This document shows positions 1-8,300 of a DNA stretch of 64,000 nt, one piece after another (positions within the stretch are counted from its first letter, which is position 1; the number at the start of each line of letters is the position of its first letter). The stretch comes from JBFGCM01 sp041581135. GTDB lineage: Bacteria; Actinomycetota; Acidimicrobiia; Spongiisociales; UBA5794. Where the stretch lies: assembly GCA_041581135.1 (NCBI GenBank), contig JBFGCM010000005.1, positions 1 to 64,000 on the forward strand, read 5' to 3'. The notes beneath the pieces were generated by a model. That model was not told the DNA's origin, did not search any database, and saw only the letters and a program-made list of their open reading frames with translations. The translations under genes were made by a program, and so were the position numbers.

Positions 1-466
1 CCTCACCCATCGCACCCAGCAGATCCACGGCGACGGTCGCCGAGTACAGATCGGCGGCGATCGGCTCCAGCTGCACCGTGGCCGCCTCCATCACATACCA
101 CTGGCCGGGCGGGATTCCGGTGAGGTCGAGCGGGACGGAGTAGAAGGGCTCGATGGTGGCCTCGTTGCCCGCATGGCCGTTGGCGAGGTATGCCGTGACG
201 GCCATCTCGGCGAAGCCGCCGATCTGGTCGGGAACGGTCGCGGTCGGTGCGGCGACGGCCGGGTCGGCCGGGCGCATCATCGAGGCAACGACGGCGCCCA
301 CCACCGCCGCCGTCGCTGCCAGGGTGACGATGCGAGCGGCACGCCCGACCTGCCGCCGCGTGAACCGGCGCGAAGGGGCCGGCGCCGGTTCGATCTGGGG
401 CTCATCGAGGGGCAGAGGGATCCCGTCGGGGATCGGATCTGCCACCGGGTACTGGATTGCGCTCAT
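1..466 (-). CDS. Membrane-anchored protein, TcpC-like, C-terminus beyond window
   Basis: The first 155 codons of a minus-strand gene are present; the rest lies beyond position 1. A proline-rich cytoplasmic N-terminus of about 30 residues is followed by a basic stretch (RRFTRRQ) and one membrane segment at about residues 47-63, then an extracytoplasmic domain. The fold and the spacing of hydrophobic residues after the membrane segment recall TcpC-type conjugation/secretion scaffold proteins, but this is a weak resemblance. It is divergent from the effector-like gene at 600 and shares the repeat-rich intergenic region, so it may belong to the secretion locus. ATG at 466 is the first in-frame start after the gap. 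Confidence 0.55.
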   Translation of the reverse strand, partial: MSAIQYPVADPIPDGIPLPLDEPQIEPAPAPSRRFTRRQVGRAARIVTLAATAAVVGAVVASMMRPADPAVAAPTATVPDQIGGFAEMAVTAYLANGHAGNEATIEPFYSVPLDLTGIPPGQWYVMEAATVQLEPIAADLYSATVAVDLLGAMGE

Positions 467-504
467 GTCGAATCTCGTCCGTTCAGGCTGGTGTGCACGT
501 TACT

Positions 505-562
505 TTACGTTGTCTGATATGTCAAGACAAGAAATCACGTTGTCAAATCAACGACAACGTTT
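505..562. promoter_or_regulatory. Cluster of ACGTTGTC repeats and inverted repeats (putative operator)
   Basis: The octamer ACGTTGTC occurs at 507-514 and again 30 bp later at 537-544, and its reverse complement GACAACGT lies at 553-560. The last two form a perfect 8-bp inverted repeat with an 8-bp spacer. A second inverted repeat, TTGTCT (510-515) with AGACAA (525-530), overlaps the first octamer. The AT-rich TTTATAGT that follows at 561-568 could be a -10 region for the gene at 600. The layout is that of a repressor or activator site between divergent genes. The regulator is unknown. Confidence 0.6.
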
Positions 563-599
563 TATAGTGCTAGGTGTCACCGGCAAAGGGGCTACCACC

Positions 600-2954
600 A
601 TGGCGACGTATCGATGGAGCATTCTCGAACTCCGGGCATCCGCGGCCCGGCTCCGCATGCTCGAGACCGACATCCGCAACGCGGGCAGCGTCGTGCAGTC
701 CCGGCTGGCGTCGGTGGGCCGCTACTCGCCGTCGAACGCCGCCCTCGCCGGTGTTGCCACCGAAGTGGGGTCGCGGGCGGCCGACTTCGACGCACGCGCC
801 GACTTCGTCGAGAGCTCCAATCCGTTCGGCGTCTGTACCGTCGCCCAGCGGCACCTCGATGGCTTCGGACCGCCGGATCCGGACGATATGCGAGCCGTCA
901 TCGAGACCATGGCGGAGCTGCAGCGACGGATCGACGAGTGGAACGGCACCGACAACGATCCCATCCTCGATGAGATGATCGACGATCTCCATGCGATGCA
1001 AGAGGCGTCGGGGATCACCCCCGACGGCTTGGCCGATGTGGCGTTGGCCATGGCCCGGGGGCAGGGACCCGTCGACGCGTTGCTCCCGGGATGGCTGTTC
1101 CCCGAGGAGTATCTCGACGCGCTGAGCGCGTACCGGGCCCAGCAGGCCCTGGTCGGCGACCTCGAGGCCCGAGAAGACGAGCTCCAGGATCTGCTGTGGG
1201 ATCTGCGCTTCGACCTCGACGACGAGGAAGGGAGCCCGTTCGACCTGCTGCACCGACCGGATCGTGGTGAGATCCGTCGCCTCGAAGACGCCATCGACGC
1301 GATCGCAGCGGAGTTGAGTGACGTCCAGCAGCAGCTCGCGGAGGTCCGTGACGATCTGGTGGATCCGAGCTTCTCGGTGGCAGCGTCGGTGGCATTCCTC
1401 AGTGCCACACCGGCGCTCAAAGGGCCGGACATCAAGGAAGCGATCGGCACGTATCTGGCGGACCAGTACGTCGCCGCGGAGTACGACGTCGACGTCTATG
1501 CCGCCGTCGCCGCAATGCTCGTCCAACTCCAGGATCCGGTGGTCGCGGCCGAGTTCTTCAACGACCTGGGCCCTGAAGCCACTGCCGTGATGCCCTCGGA
1601 CATGGTCCGGGCAACCGGCGGGTACGCCGGGACGGACGTACCGGTCGTGCTCCGGGACCTCTCCACCGCGTTCGGAGTCGCAACCTACGAGGGACTGTCG
1701 TTCACCGGGGCCGAGGTGCTGGAAGCCGGCACGACCCACCACTATGACGACGTCTTCGCGGATCCCGCCTTCCTGTTCATCCATGGCGACATCGAGCCGT
1801 CGTTCGCGGCCAGCGCCGCGCACGCCGAGTTGAGCTTCGGCTACAACCTCATGGGCTTCAGCACGCAGAGCGCGTATTTCATGGTTCTCATCGACCACGA
1901 CTTCGATGCGGTATACGGCGACAGTCGCGTCGTGTACCTCTCCCAGGCGGCCAAGGACGAATCGGCCTCCATCGAACTGGTGCACCAGCTGGAGGCAACG
2001 GGGACCCTTGCCGCCTTGGTGACACCCGATCGCGTGTTTGCCGACACCGGCATCGCGGCGGGTTCCGTCATCGCCAACGTCGGCGCCGATGTCGAGGCGG
2101 TCAAGGCCGTGATCTCGGTGATCGCTGCCGACGGCGTTCAGGAGCTGCAGCCGGGCATCGCCGAGGGTAGTGACCTCATGTTCGTTCCTCACGTCTCGGG
2201 ACTGATGCAGGACTACCACGTTCCCCAGCAGTCCCTGCAGCTCGAGGTCTCGGCGGTGAGCGACCTGCCGCCGGGCTACCTCGATGACTTTCTCGAGACC
2301 CTGTTCGCCAGCGGCGCCGGGTCCCAGGTCAAGGAGCACACCGCCGCCGCGGTGAAGGGCACCATCGTCAACGTGATGCTCGCCTTCCCCGGCGATCCCG
2401 ACCAGCTCGACCCGCTGACGCAAGAGCTCGGTGAGATGGTGGGGCGCGTGATGGCGGCAGAGTTCCGCGCCGACGACGAGCTGGCCCGCCACGTCGATTC
2501 CCAGAACGCGTTCAACGCCATGATGACCGAGATCGTCGCCGGCGCCGGCGTCACCTTGGTGTTGACCGCCGGCGGCGCGGTCGGCGTCCCCGCCAGCCTC
2601 CTGGCCGCCACCGCGCTGGACCTGGGTGCCGGAGTGGCCTCGGAGGTGCTCATCGGTGGGACGCTCACCGGTCACATCTTCCCAACGGACAACGAGGAAG
2701 ACGTCCTGCGCCAAGAGCTCAGCGACATCGTCAACGGCGCCACGGCGTACCAGTATCTGACCGCCAACCTGCTCGTCGAGCTGGGGCTGCTCAACGGGCC
2801 GGGCCACGGCCTCACCCCCGACCAGCTCGACCAGTGGGCGGACTTCGCCACGATCGCCGGAACCGACGCCACACTGACGAACTGGATCACGTCGGTCGAC
2901 AGCATCTTCGTGCAGGCGCTGGCGGAGATGGACGGGTCCATCGACCTCGATTAG
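600..2954 (+). CDS. Large effector-like protein of the type VII-like locus (DUF6571-like)
   Basis: 784 aa, largely helical, with no classical signal peptide. Residues 1-130 form a helical module whose motifs VGRYS and WNGTDNDPI recur in the hydrolase encoded at 3763-5361, which suggests a common export or loading domain. The middle part (about residues 290-360) contains the pattern LQDPVVAAEFFNDLGPEA, typical of DUF6571-like proteins of actinobacterial type VII loci. A hydrophobic glycine/alanine segment near residues 640-690 could be a membrane-active region. ATG at 600 is preceded by AAAGGGG. clpS starts 35 bp downstream on the same strand. The biochemical activity is not known; calling it a secreted effector is inference from context. 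Confidence 0.75.
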   Translation: MATYRWSILELRASAARLRMLETDIRNAGSVVQSRLASVGRYSPSNAALAGVATEVGSRAADFDARADFVESSNPFGVCTVAQRHLDGFGPPDPDDMRAVIETMAELQRRIDEWNGTDNDPILDEMIDDLHAMQEASGITPDGLADVALAMARGQGPVDALLPGWLFPEEYLDALSAYRAQQALVGDLEAREDELQDLLWDLRFDLDDEEGSPFDLLHRPDRGEIRRLEDAIDAIAAELSDVQQQLAEVRDDLVDPSFSVAASVAFLSATPALKGPDIKEAIGTYLADQYVAAEYDVDVYAAVAAMLVQLQDPVVAAEFFNDLGPEATAVMPSDMVRATGGYAGTDVPVVLRDLSTAFGVATYEGLSFTGAEVLEAGTTHHYDDVFADPAFLFIHGDIEPSFAASAAHAELSFGYNLMGFSTQSAYFMVLIDHDFDAVYGDSRVVYLSQAAKDESASIELVHQLEATGTLAALVTPDRVFADTGIAAGSVIANVGADVEAVKAVISVIAADGVQELQPGIAEGSDLMFVPHVSGLMQDYHVPQQSLQLEVSAVSDLPPGYLDDFLETLFASGAGSQVKEHTAAAVKGTIVNVMLAFPGDPDQLDPLTQELGEMVGRVMAAEFRADDELARHVDSQNAFNAMMTEIVAGAGVTLVLTAGGAVGVPASLLAATALDLGAGVASEVLIGGTLTGHIFPTDNEEDVLRQELSDIVNGATAYQYLTANLLVELGLLNGPGHGLTPDQLDQWADFATIAGTDATLTNWITSVDSIFVQALAEMDGSIDLD

Positions 2955-2989
2955 CCGCGAGCGGCAGCGGTGCGCATAGGCTGCGGGTC

Positions 2990-3289
2990 ATGCCATCAGC
3001 CACGGTTGCACCCGAGCGCATCAAGGGCACGGAGGCAGACGACATCGTCGAGCCGGACCTGCCGTGGATCGTGATCGTGTGGGACGACCCGGTGAACCTC
3101 ATGGACTACGTGGTGTTGGTGTTTCGCAAGTTGTTCGGCTATTCGGAGGCCAAGGCCACCCGGCTCATGCTGCAGGTGCACAACGAGGGCCGGGCAGTGG
3201 TCTCGTCGGGCACCCGGGAGTCGGCCGAGTCCGACTGCGCCCGGCTGCACCATCATGGCCTGTGGGCCACGATGGAACGCCAGTCGTGA
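2990..3289 (+). CDS. clpS: ATP-dependent Clp protease adaptor ClpS
   Basis: 99 aa. The core WDDPVNLMDYVVLVF matches the ClpS consensus that pairs an N-degron-binding pocket with a ClpC/ClpA-binding surface, and the C-terminal half carries the usual HNEGRAVV segment. ClpS delivers N-end-rule substrates to the Clp protease in the cytoplasm. The length is normal. The stop codon overlaps the GTG start of the next gene by 4 nt, so the two are probably translationally coupled. Its position inside a type VII-like secretion locus is unusual and may be coincidental. Confidence 0.95.
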   Translation: MPSATVAPERIKGTEADDIVEPDLPWIVIVWDDPVNLMDYVVLVFRKLFGYSEAKATRLMLQVHNEGRAVVSSGTRESAESDCARLHHHGLWATMERQS

Positions 3290-3750
3290 GCCGCTTCGCC
3301 GTCTCCGCGGCGGGTATCGAGGTGACGCTGCCCACCGAGGAGGTCGACCTGCTCGCGGCTCTCCCGAGGATGCTCGAGGCCGTGGGTGAGCATCCCGCCG
3401 ATCCGGCCGGACCCCGCCTGTTCCAGAGTCCCTACCCCGACGACCCCCTGGCGTCGGTGGAGTACGAGATGGAGTCCGGTGCCCGTCTCGCCGACGGGAG
3501 AACGGCCGATCGGGAGGTGTTCACCCGCACCTTGCCCCGAGCCGTCGCCGGTGTCCTGCTCAGCGACGACGAGGCAGAGGCGTGGATGCGCGTTGTGGGC
3601 GACGCCCGCCTCGCCTTGGCGGCTCGGTTGGGGGTCGAGAGCGATGAGTGGGAATCACGTGCCGACGAGCCGACGTTTGCGGTGCTCCATTACCTCACCT
3701 TCGTCCAGCACGGCCTGGTCGAGGCACTGATGCACCGCCTCGATCACTGA
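3286..3750 (+). CDS. DUF2017 family protein
   Basis: 154 aa. Soluble helical protein of the DUF2017 family, which in actinobacteria almost always follows clpS. The GTG start overlaps the clpS stop (GTGA), which fixes the start. The C-terminal half contains the conserved acidic and aromatic pattern ending in HYLTFVQHGLVEALMHRL. Function is unknown; the fixed neighbourhood suggests a link to Clp proteolysis. It ends 12 bp from the convergent hydrolase gene. Confidence 0.9.
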   Translation: MSRFAVSAAGIEVTLPTEEVDLLAALPRMLEAVGEHPADPAGPRLFQSPYPDDPLASVEYEMESGARLADGRTADREVFTRTLPRAVAGVLLSDDEAEAWMRVVGDARLALAARLGVESDEWESRADEPTFAVLHYLTFVQHGLVEALMHRLDH

Positions 3751-3762
3751 CGGCGGCCGGGT

Positions 3763-5361
3763 TCAGTCCCACTGCGTGAGCCAGTCGACGACGGCGTCTA
3801 CCCAGTTGCCGCCTTCCTGTTGCTCGAGCTGCTCCTGTGCGACATGGCTGGTGGGAGTACAGACGAAGGCCGCGTCGGCGGCGTTGCCGGTGGCGATGGC
3901 CGTGATGTTCTGCAGCGACACCGAGTCGGGAAGCATGTAGTCCGAGTGGGTCCAGCTCAGCGTGTTGTGCTCTCCCACCTCGAACACGAACGACCCGAAC
4001 TCTGTACAGTCGCCGGGATCGTGGCCGTGGCCCACTGGTAGCCCGTCACTGATGTCTCCCACGAGAGCGACGATGTCGTTGCCGATCTCGCCGACGTACA
4101 CCTCGGTGTGGTTGGGCAGCCCGAAGTCGTCGGCATGGGCGAGGGGTACGTTGGGGCTGCCGATGAGGACGAGCGCGTCGATGTCGAGAAAGCCTTCTTT
4201 GGCACCCCATCCCGTCATCACGGACCCGTAGCTGTGAGCGACCACGGTGATGTAGGCATCGGGTGAGGTGATACGGAGGCCGTCGGCGAAGCTCGTCAAC
4301 CTCGGCCCGCCGTCCTTGGCGTTGTCGGTGGTGGCGGCATCCACGTTCAGGCCGAACCCGTGGGGCGTGTCGTAGCCGAGCCAGGCCACGACGGCGATGT
4401 CGCCGTCGGATGATGCGATCAGCGCCTCTGCGTTCGGCACGAGATTGGCGTCGAAGTTGTCGATCGTGTTGCCGATGCCGGGCACGAGCACTGCGATGTG
4501 GTCGGCATGTTCGAGGTCGCCGAAGACCTCGATGATGCGACCGTCGGCCTCCGGATCGAAGCCGATGAAGCGCCTGTCGCCCTCCAACCAAGTCTCCAGA
4601 GTGTTCAGGCGAAGTGCGAGCCTGCGCCGCTCGGCCAACGCTTCCCGGCGCGCCCGCTCGATCGGATGGAAATGGTCGACCGGTCCGATCCCGGTGCGCA
4701 GCCACGCCGGCACCTGGGGCAGAGGTCGGTTGAGCGCACGGTTCAGCTTCTCTTTGGCTTCCCCGGCGGCTCGTTCGAGCAGCACGCGGGTGGCTTCGAT
4801 CCGCAGCTCGAAGGGTGCCCCATCGAGAGCGGTGACGATGTCCGGACGTCTCTCTGCGAGCATCTCCCATGCGACGTCGGGCATGTCGTCGAATGTCGCC
4901 GCGCGCGCCGCCGGCGCCGGATCGGCCTCTACCCAGCCGGCGACAGCTCGTTCGAACTCACCGGCCACGGCCTCGTACTCGAGGACCATGTGATCGAAGA
5001 TCGGATCGTTGTCGGTGCCGTTCCACGCGTCGATGGCAGCTGCAATCTCCTCGAGCTGCGCCGCGAGGCTCGTCACGTCGGCGTCGGTGGGTTGGTTGGT
5101 CGATGCCGTTCGGCTCAGCAGCGCAAAGGCGACGAAGAACGGATCCAACCCGCCGAGCACCGCGGCCCGGTGCTCCAGATCGTGCGCCCTGGCCTCAGCC
5201 TCCTCGGCGACCCCGAGCAGCGCATCGGTGGCTGACGAGTATCTCCCTACCTCGGCGAGGCGGCCGAGCACCGTGCTGCGTACGGCCCGCACCCGCGCGG
5301 AGAAGAATCGGAGCTCGGACGCGTGCCGGGCCAGCGCCGCGACGCTCCATGAGGCGTGCAC
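3763..5361 (-). CDS. DUF1023-type alpha/beta hydrolase with type VII-like N-terminal module
   Basis: 532 aa. Residues 1-130 are a helical module with the motifs VGRYS (38-42) and WNGTDNDPI (113-121), shared with the 784-aa protein at 600-2954. Residues 280-490 form a DUF1023-like alpha/beta hydrolase: VLVPGIGN before the nucleophile elbow AHSYGS, where Ser377 is the likely nucleophile (Ala replaces the first Gly of GxSxG), and a candidate catalytic His in THSDYML. It is the last gene of the WXG100-ATPase operon; the GTG start lies 4 bp after the ATPase stop. Likely an exported esterase or lipase, although substrate and export are inferred. Confidence 0.85.
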   Translation of the reverse strand: MHASWSVAALARHASELRFFSARVRAVRSTVLGRLAEVGRYSSATDALLGVAEEAEARAHDLEHRAAVLGGLDPFFVAFALLSRTASTNQPTDADVTSLAAQLEEIAAAIDAWNGTDNDPIFDHMVLEYEAVAGEFERAVAGWVEADPAPAARAATFDDMPDVAWEMLAERRPDIVTALDGAPFELRIEATRVLLERAAGEAKEKLNRALNRPLPQVPAWLRTGIGPVDHFHPIERARREALAERRRLALRLNTLETWLEGDRRFIGFDPEADGRIIEVFGDLEHADHIAVLVPGIGNTIDNFDANLVPNAEALIASSDGDIAVVAWLGYDTPHGFGLNVDAATTDNAKDGGPRLTSFADGLRITSPDAYITVVAHSYGSVMTGWGAKEGFLDIDALVLIGSPNVPLAHADDFGLPNHTEVYVGEIGNDIVALVGDISDGLPVGHGHDPGDCTEFGSFVFEVGEHNTLSWTHSDYMLPDSVSLQNITAIATGNAADAAFVCTPTSHVAQEQLEQQEGGNWVDAVVDWLTQWD

Positions 5362-5365
5362 GACG

Positions 5366-8300
5366 TCACCGTGCCAGCTGGGTCAGCTCGGTCTGACCGT
5401 CGCCGATCAGGAAGGCGCGACCGACCGGCAATGGTCCTTCGAAGTGGGGCAGCTTGGTGCCGAGCGCCTCGCCGGCGGTGTTCTCCTCCGGCTGGATGAT
5501 GAGGCCTCGCCGCTCCTTGCGGATACGGGCGGTCCAGTGCGTGAACGCTCGGGCGAGATCGTCGCTCCGCCCCGCAGCGATGACGTGCAGATTGGGCCGG
5601 CGGGCGCTGATGAGTGCGGTGAGCGCGTTCGGATCGGTCAGCTCCGCATCGTCGACGAATGTCACGATGGTCTCCTCGGCATCGAGCATGGCCGATGTCA
5701 GCGCGGGAACCTCGTCCATGTCCGTGATGACGAATCGGAACACATCGGATTCGCTCAGCCAGCTCTTGCGAGGCGTGATCGCCACCAGCTGCACGTCCGG
5801 CGCAGCGGCGGCGAGCATCGTGGCGAGGGCGAGCAGTGTGGAGCTCTTGCCGCAGCGCGCCGGTCCCAGGATGCACGCATGCTCACCCTCGTTGAGGGTG
5901 AAGCCGACGGGTGCCAGCTCGACATCGCCGATACCCACCGGCAGATACCACGGGTAGTTCCGGCACGAGGCGACTTCCTGGACTCGGTTTCGGCTGACCT
6001 CGGTGGGCAGCACGGCGATCGTCGGCACCTGGTCATCGGACGACGTCCGGATTGGCGACACGCCCGTTCCGTCCAACGCGATCTGGACGACGTGCTTGGT
6101 GCGGGGGTCGAGGCAGCGGCCGTGGCTCATGTTGGGCACCTCGTCCTTCTTGAAGCCGAAACCCGTGTAGTCGCCGGTGTCGGCGAATTCGAAGAGCAGC
6201 TTGTGAGGGATGATGCCCGACACCCGCATGGGCAACGCCAGGAGCTGGTAGGCGGTGATGATCGCGTGAAGTCCGACGGCGGCTCCCTGGGCGACCAATT
6301 GCTCCACGGTGTCGAGGAACGGCTTGTCGCGGTAGCCCTCGAACGCAGTCTTGAAGGCTGCGTAGTCGTCGAGCACGAGAAACATCGCCGGGGACGCGGC
6401 ACCGGGGTTGGCCCGCCGCCGTTGCAGTTCCTTCTGGAAGGTGCGCAACACCCGAGTCTGGCGCTCGCGGTCGTCGGCGCCGACGACGCCCGCCACATGG
6501 GGCAGTGGATCGAGGGGGGAGAAGTCGTGGGTGCCGAAGCCGAGCACGTACACCTGAGCGGTCCCCGACGGTCGCGTCGCCGTTACCGATGCGACGGCGA
6601 CCTTCGCGGCCTCCGCCGGGCCGGGGTTGGGTAGGCCGTACAGGAGCAAGTGGCTCTCGGCCGGGTTCCAGGCGTAGTCGCGCTGGGTCTGCTCCTCGGG
6701 AGCGTCGAGGAGTCCGAGCGGCACGGTGGGGCCGGCGTCGTGGCGTTCGACGAATTCGTGGAGACGAAGGTTCTCGGGTAGTGCTGGTGGCCACGGCGTG
6801 CGCGGCGCGCTGATCTCGGCGAGGAGGGCGGCGTCGTTGATAGCCGCCACCAGCCGTTCCAGATCGGTGGACACGCCCTCGGGGAGCGACGCCCGAGGCG
6901 GGGCGGGCGCGTCGGGTCCGAACCGCACGGCATCGAGGTGCACGGCCGGTTCGGCGGCACCGGAGGCGCCGGTGACCAAGGCGGTCTGGAAGGCGACGAG
7001 CTCGCTGGGTCCGAACCGGGCGTAACCGCGCCCCGGCGTCGCCCTGGGCAGCGAAGCGGCCGCCGGGTCGTCGAGCACATCCCTGGAGTCGGCCACATCT
7101 TGGACACGCAGTGACAGCCGCAGGTTGGTGTTGGCTCGGATGTTGTCCTTGATGACGCCCGCCGGCCGTTGCGTCGCCAGCATGATGTGGACCCCGAGGC
7201 TCCGGCCCCGTGCTGCGATGTCGACGAGCGCATCCATGAAGTCGGGCATGTCCTTCGCCATGGCGGCGAACTCGTCGATGACGATGAACAGGCGGGGGAG
7301 TGGTACATCGAGGTCGAGGTCCAGGTACGCAGGGAGGTCGGATGCGCCGGCGTCACGCAGCACGCGCTCCCGGTGGTGCAGTTCGGCCTCCAGGCACGTG
7401 AGCGCCCGCGTGCTGAGATGAGCGTCGAGGTCGGTGACCATGCCGACGACGTGGGGCAGCGCGGCACATGCGTCGAACGCAGACCCTCCCTTGTAGTCGA
7501 TGAGGACGAACGTGAGGTGGTCGGGATCGACTTTGGCGGCCAGTGACGCCACCAGCGTGCGCAGCAGCTCGCTCTTGCCGGCGCCGGTGGTTCCGGCGAG
7601 AAGCGCGTGGGGGCCGTCCTTCACCAGGTCGATCTCGAGCAGTCCTTCCGTGGTGACGCCGATGGGCGCCTTGATGGTGCGTCCGCTCTTCTGCCATTCC
7701 GTGACGATGCGCTCCCCGGTGACGTCGCTCATCCACAGGGCCTCGAGCAGGCCTACCGCGTCGGGCAGGGCGGCGCCGGCTTCACCGACTTCGGGGTCGC
7801 TGACGCGCGCCAGCGATCGCGCAACGTCTGCGGCAACGCTCTCGGGGGTGAGGACCGCCGAGACCGACGCGGCCAGCTGACCCTCGGATGGCCTGGCGAT
7901 GGAGAGACCGTGACCGCCGGAGGATGTGATGACGGTGGTGGTGACCGACGGCAGCTGTTGTGCGGTCGTCGCGAGCACCACCGCCGACGCCTGGATCCCC
8001 TCCTGGCCGAGCAGATCGGCGATTGCAGTGTTCAGCTCGGGACCGACCTCGCCGTCGACGACCAGCAGGGTGTGGGTGTCGCTGCGACGCATCTCCCCGA
8101 ACACGATCTCGCGATCTTCCGGGGTGGCGGCCAACATGCGGCGACCGCCCGCGCTCTCTATGTGGGGAAGCCACGCCGTCCACGCCCAGCTCGAGGCGGT
8201 GGAGGCGGCGGCAACGACGGCGATCCTCAGGTCTGCGGGACCGTGGTGCGTGGCGGCTTGCACGACGAGGGTGCGTGCCAGGGCCCGCGTGGGATCCATC

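Noticed and set aside
153..599. N-terminal extension of the 784-aa protein gene
   Set aside because: It would cross the operator repeats and overlap the divergent TcpC-like gene; the conserved module begins at ATG 600.
570..2807. Long minus-strand open frame opposite the 784-aa protein gene
   Set aside because: It is rich in His, Arg and Gly in the pattern of an antisense frame of a high-GC gene, has no domain, and the plus-strand protein matches known patterns.
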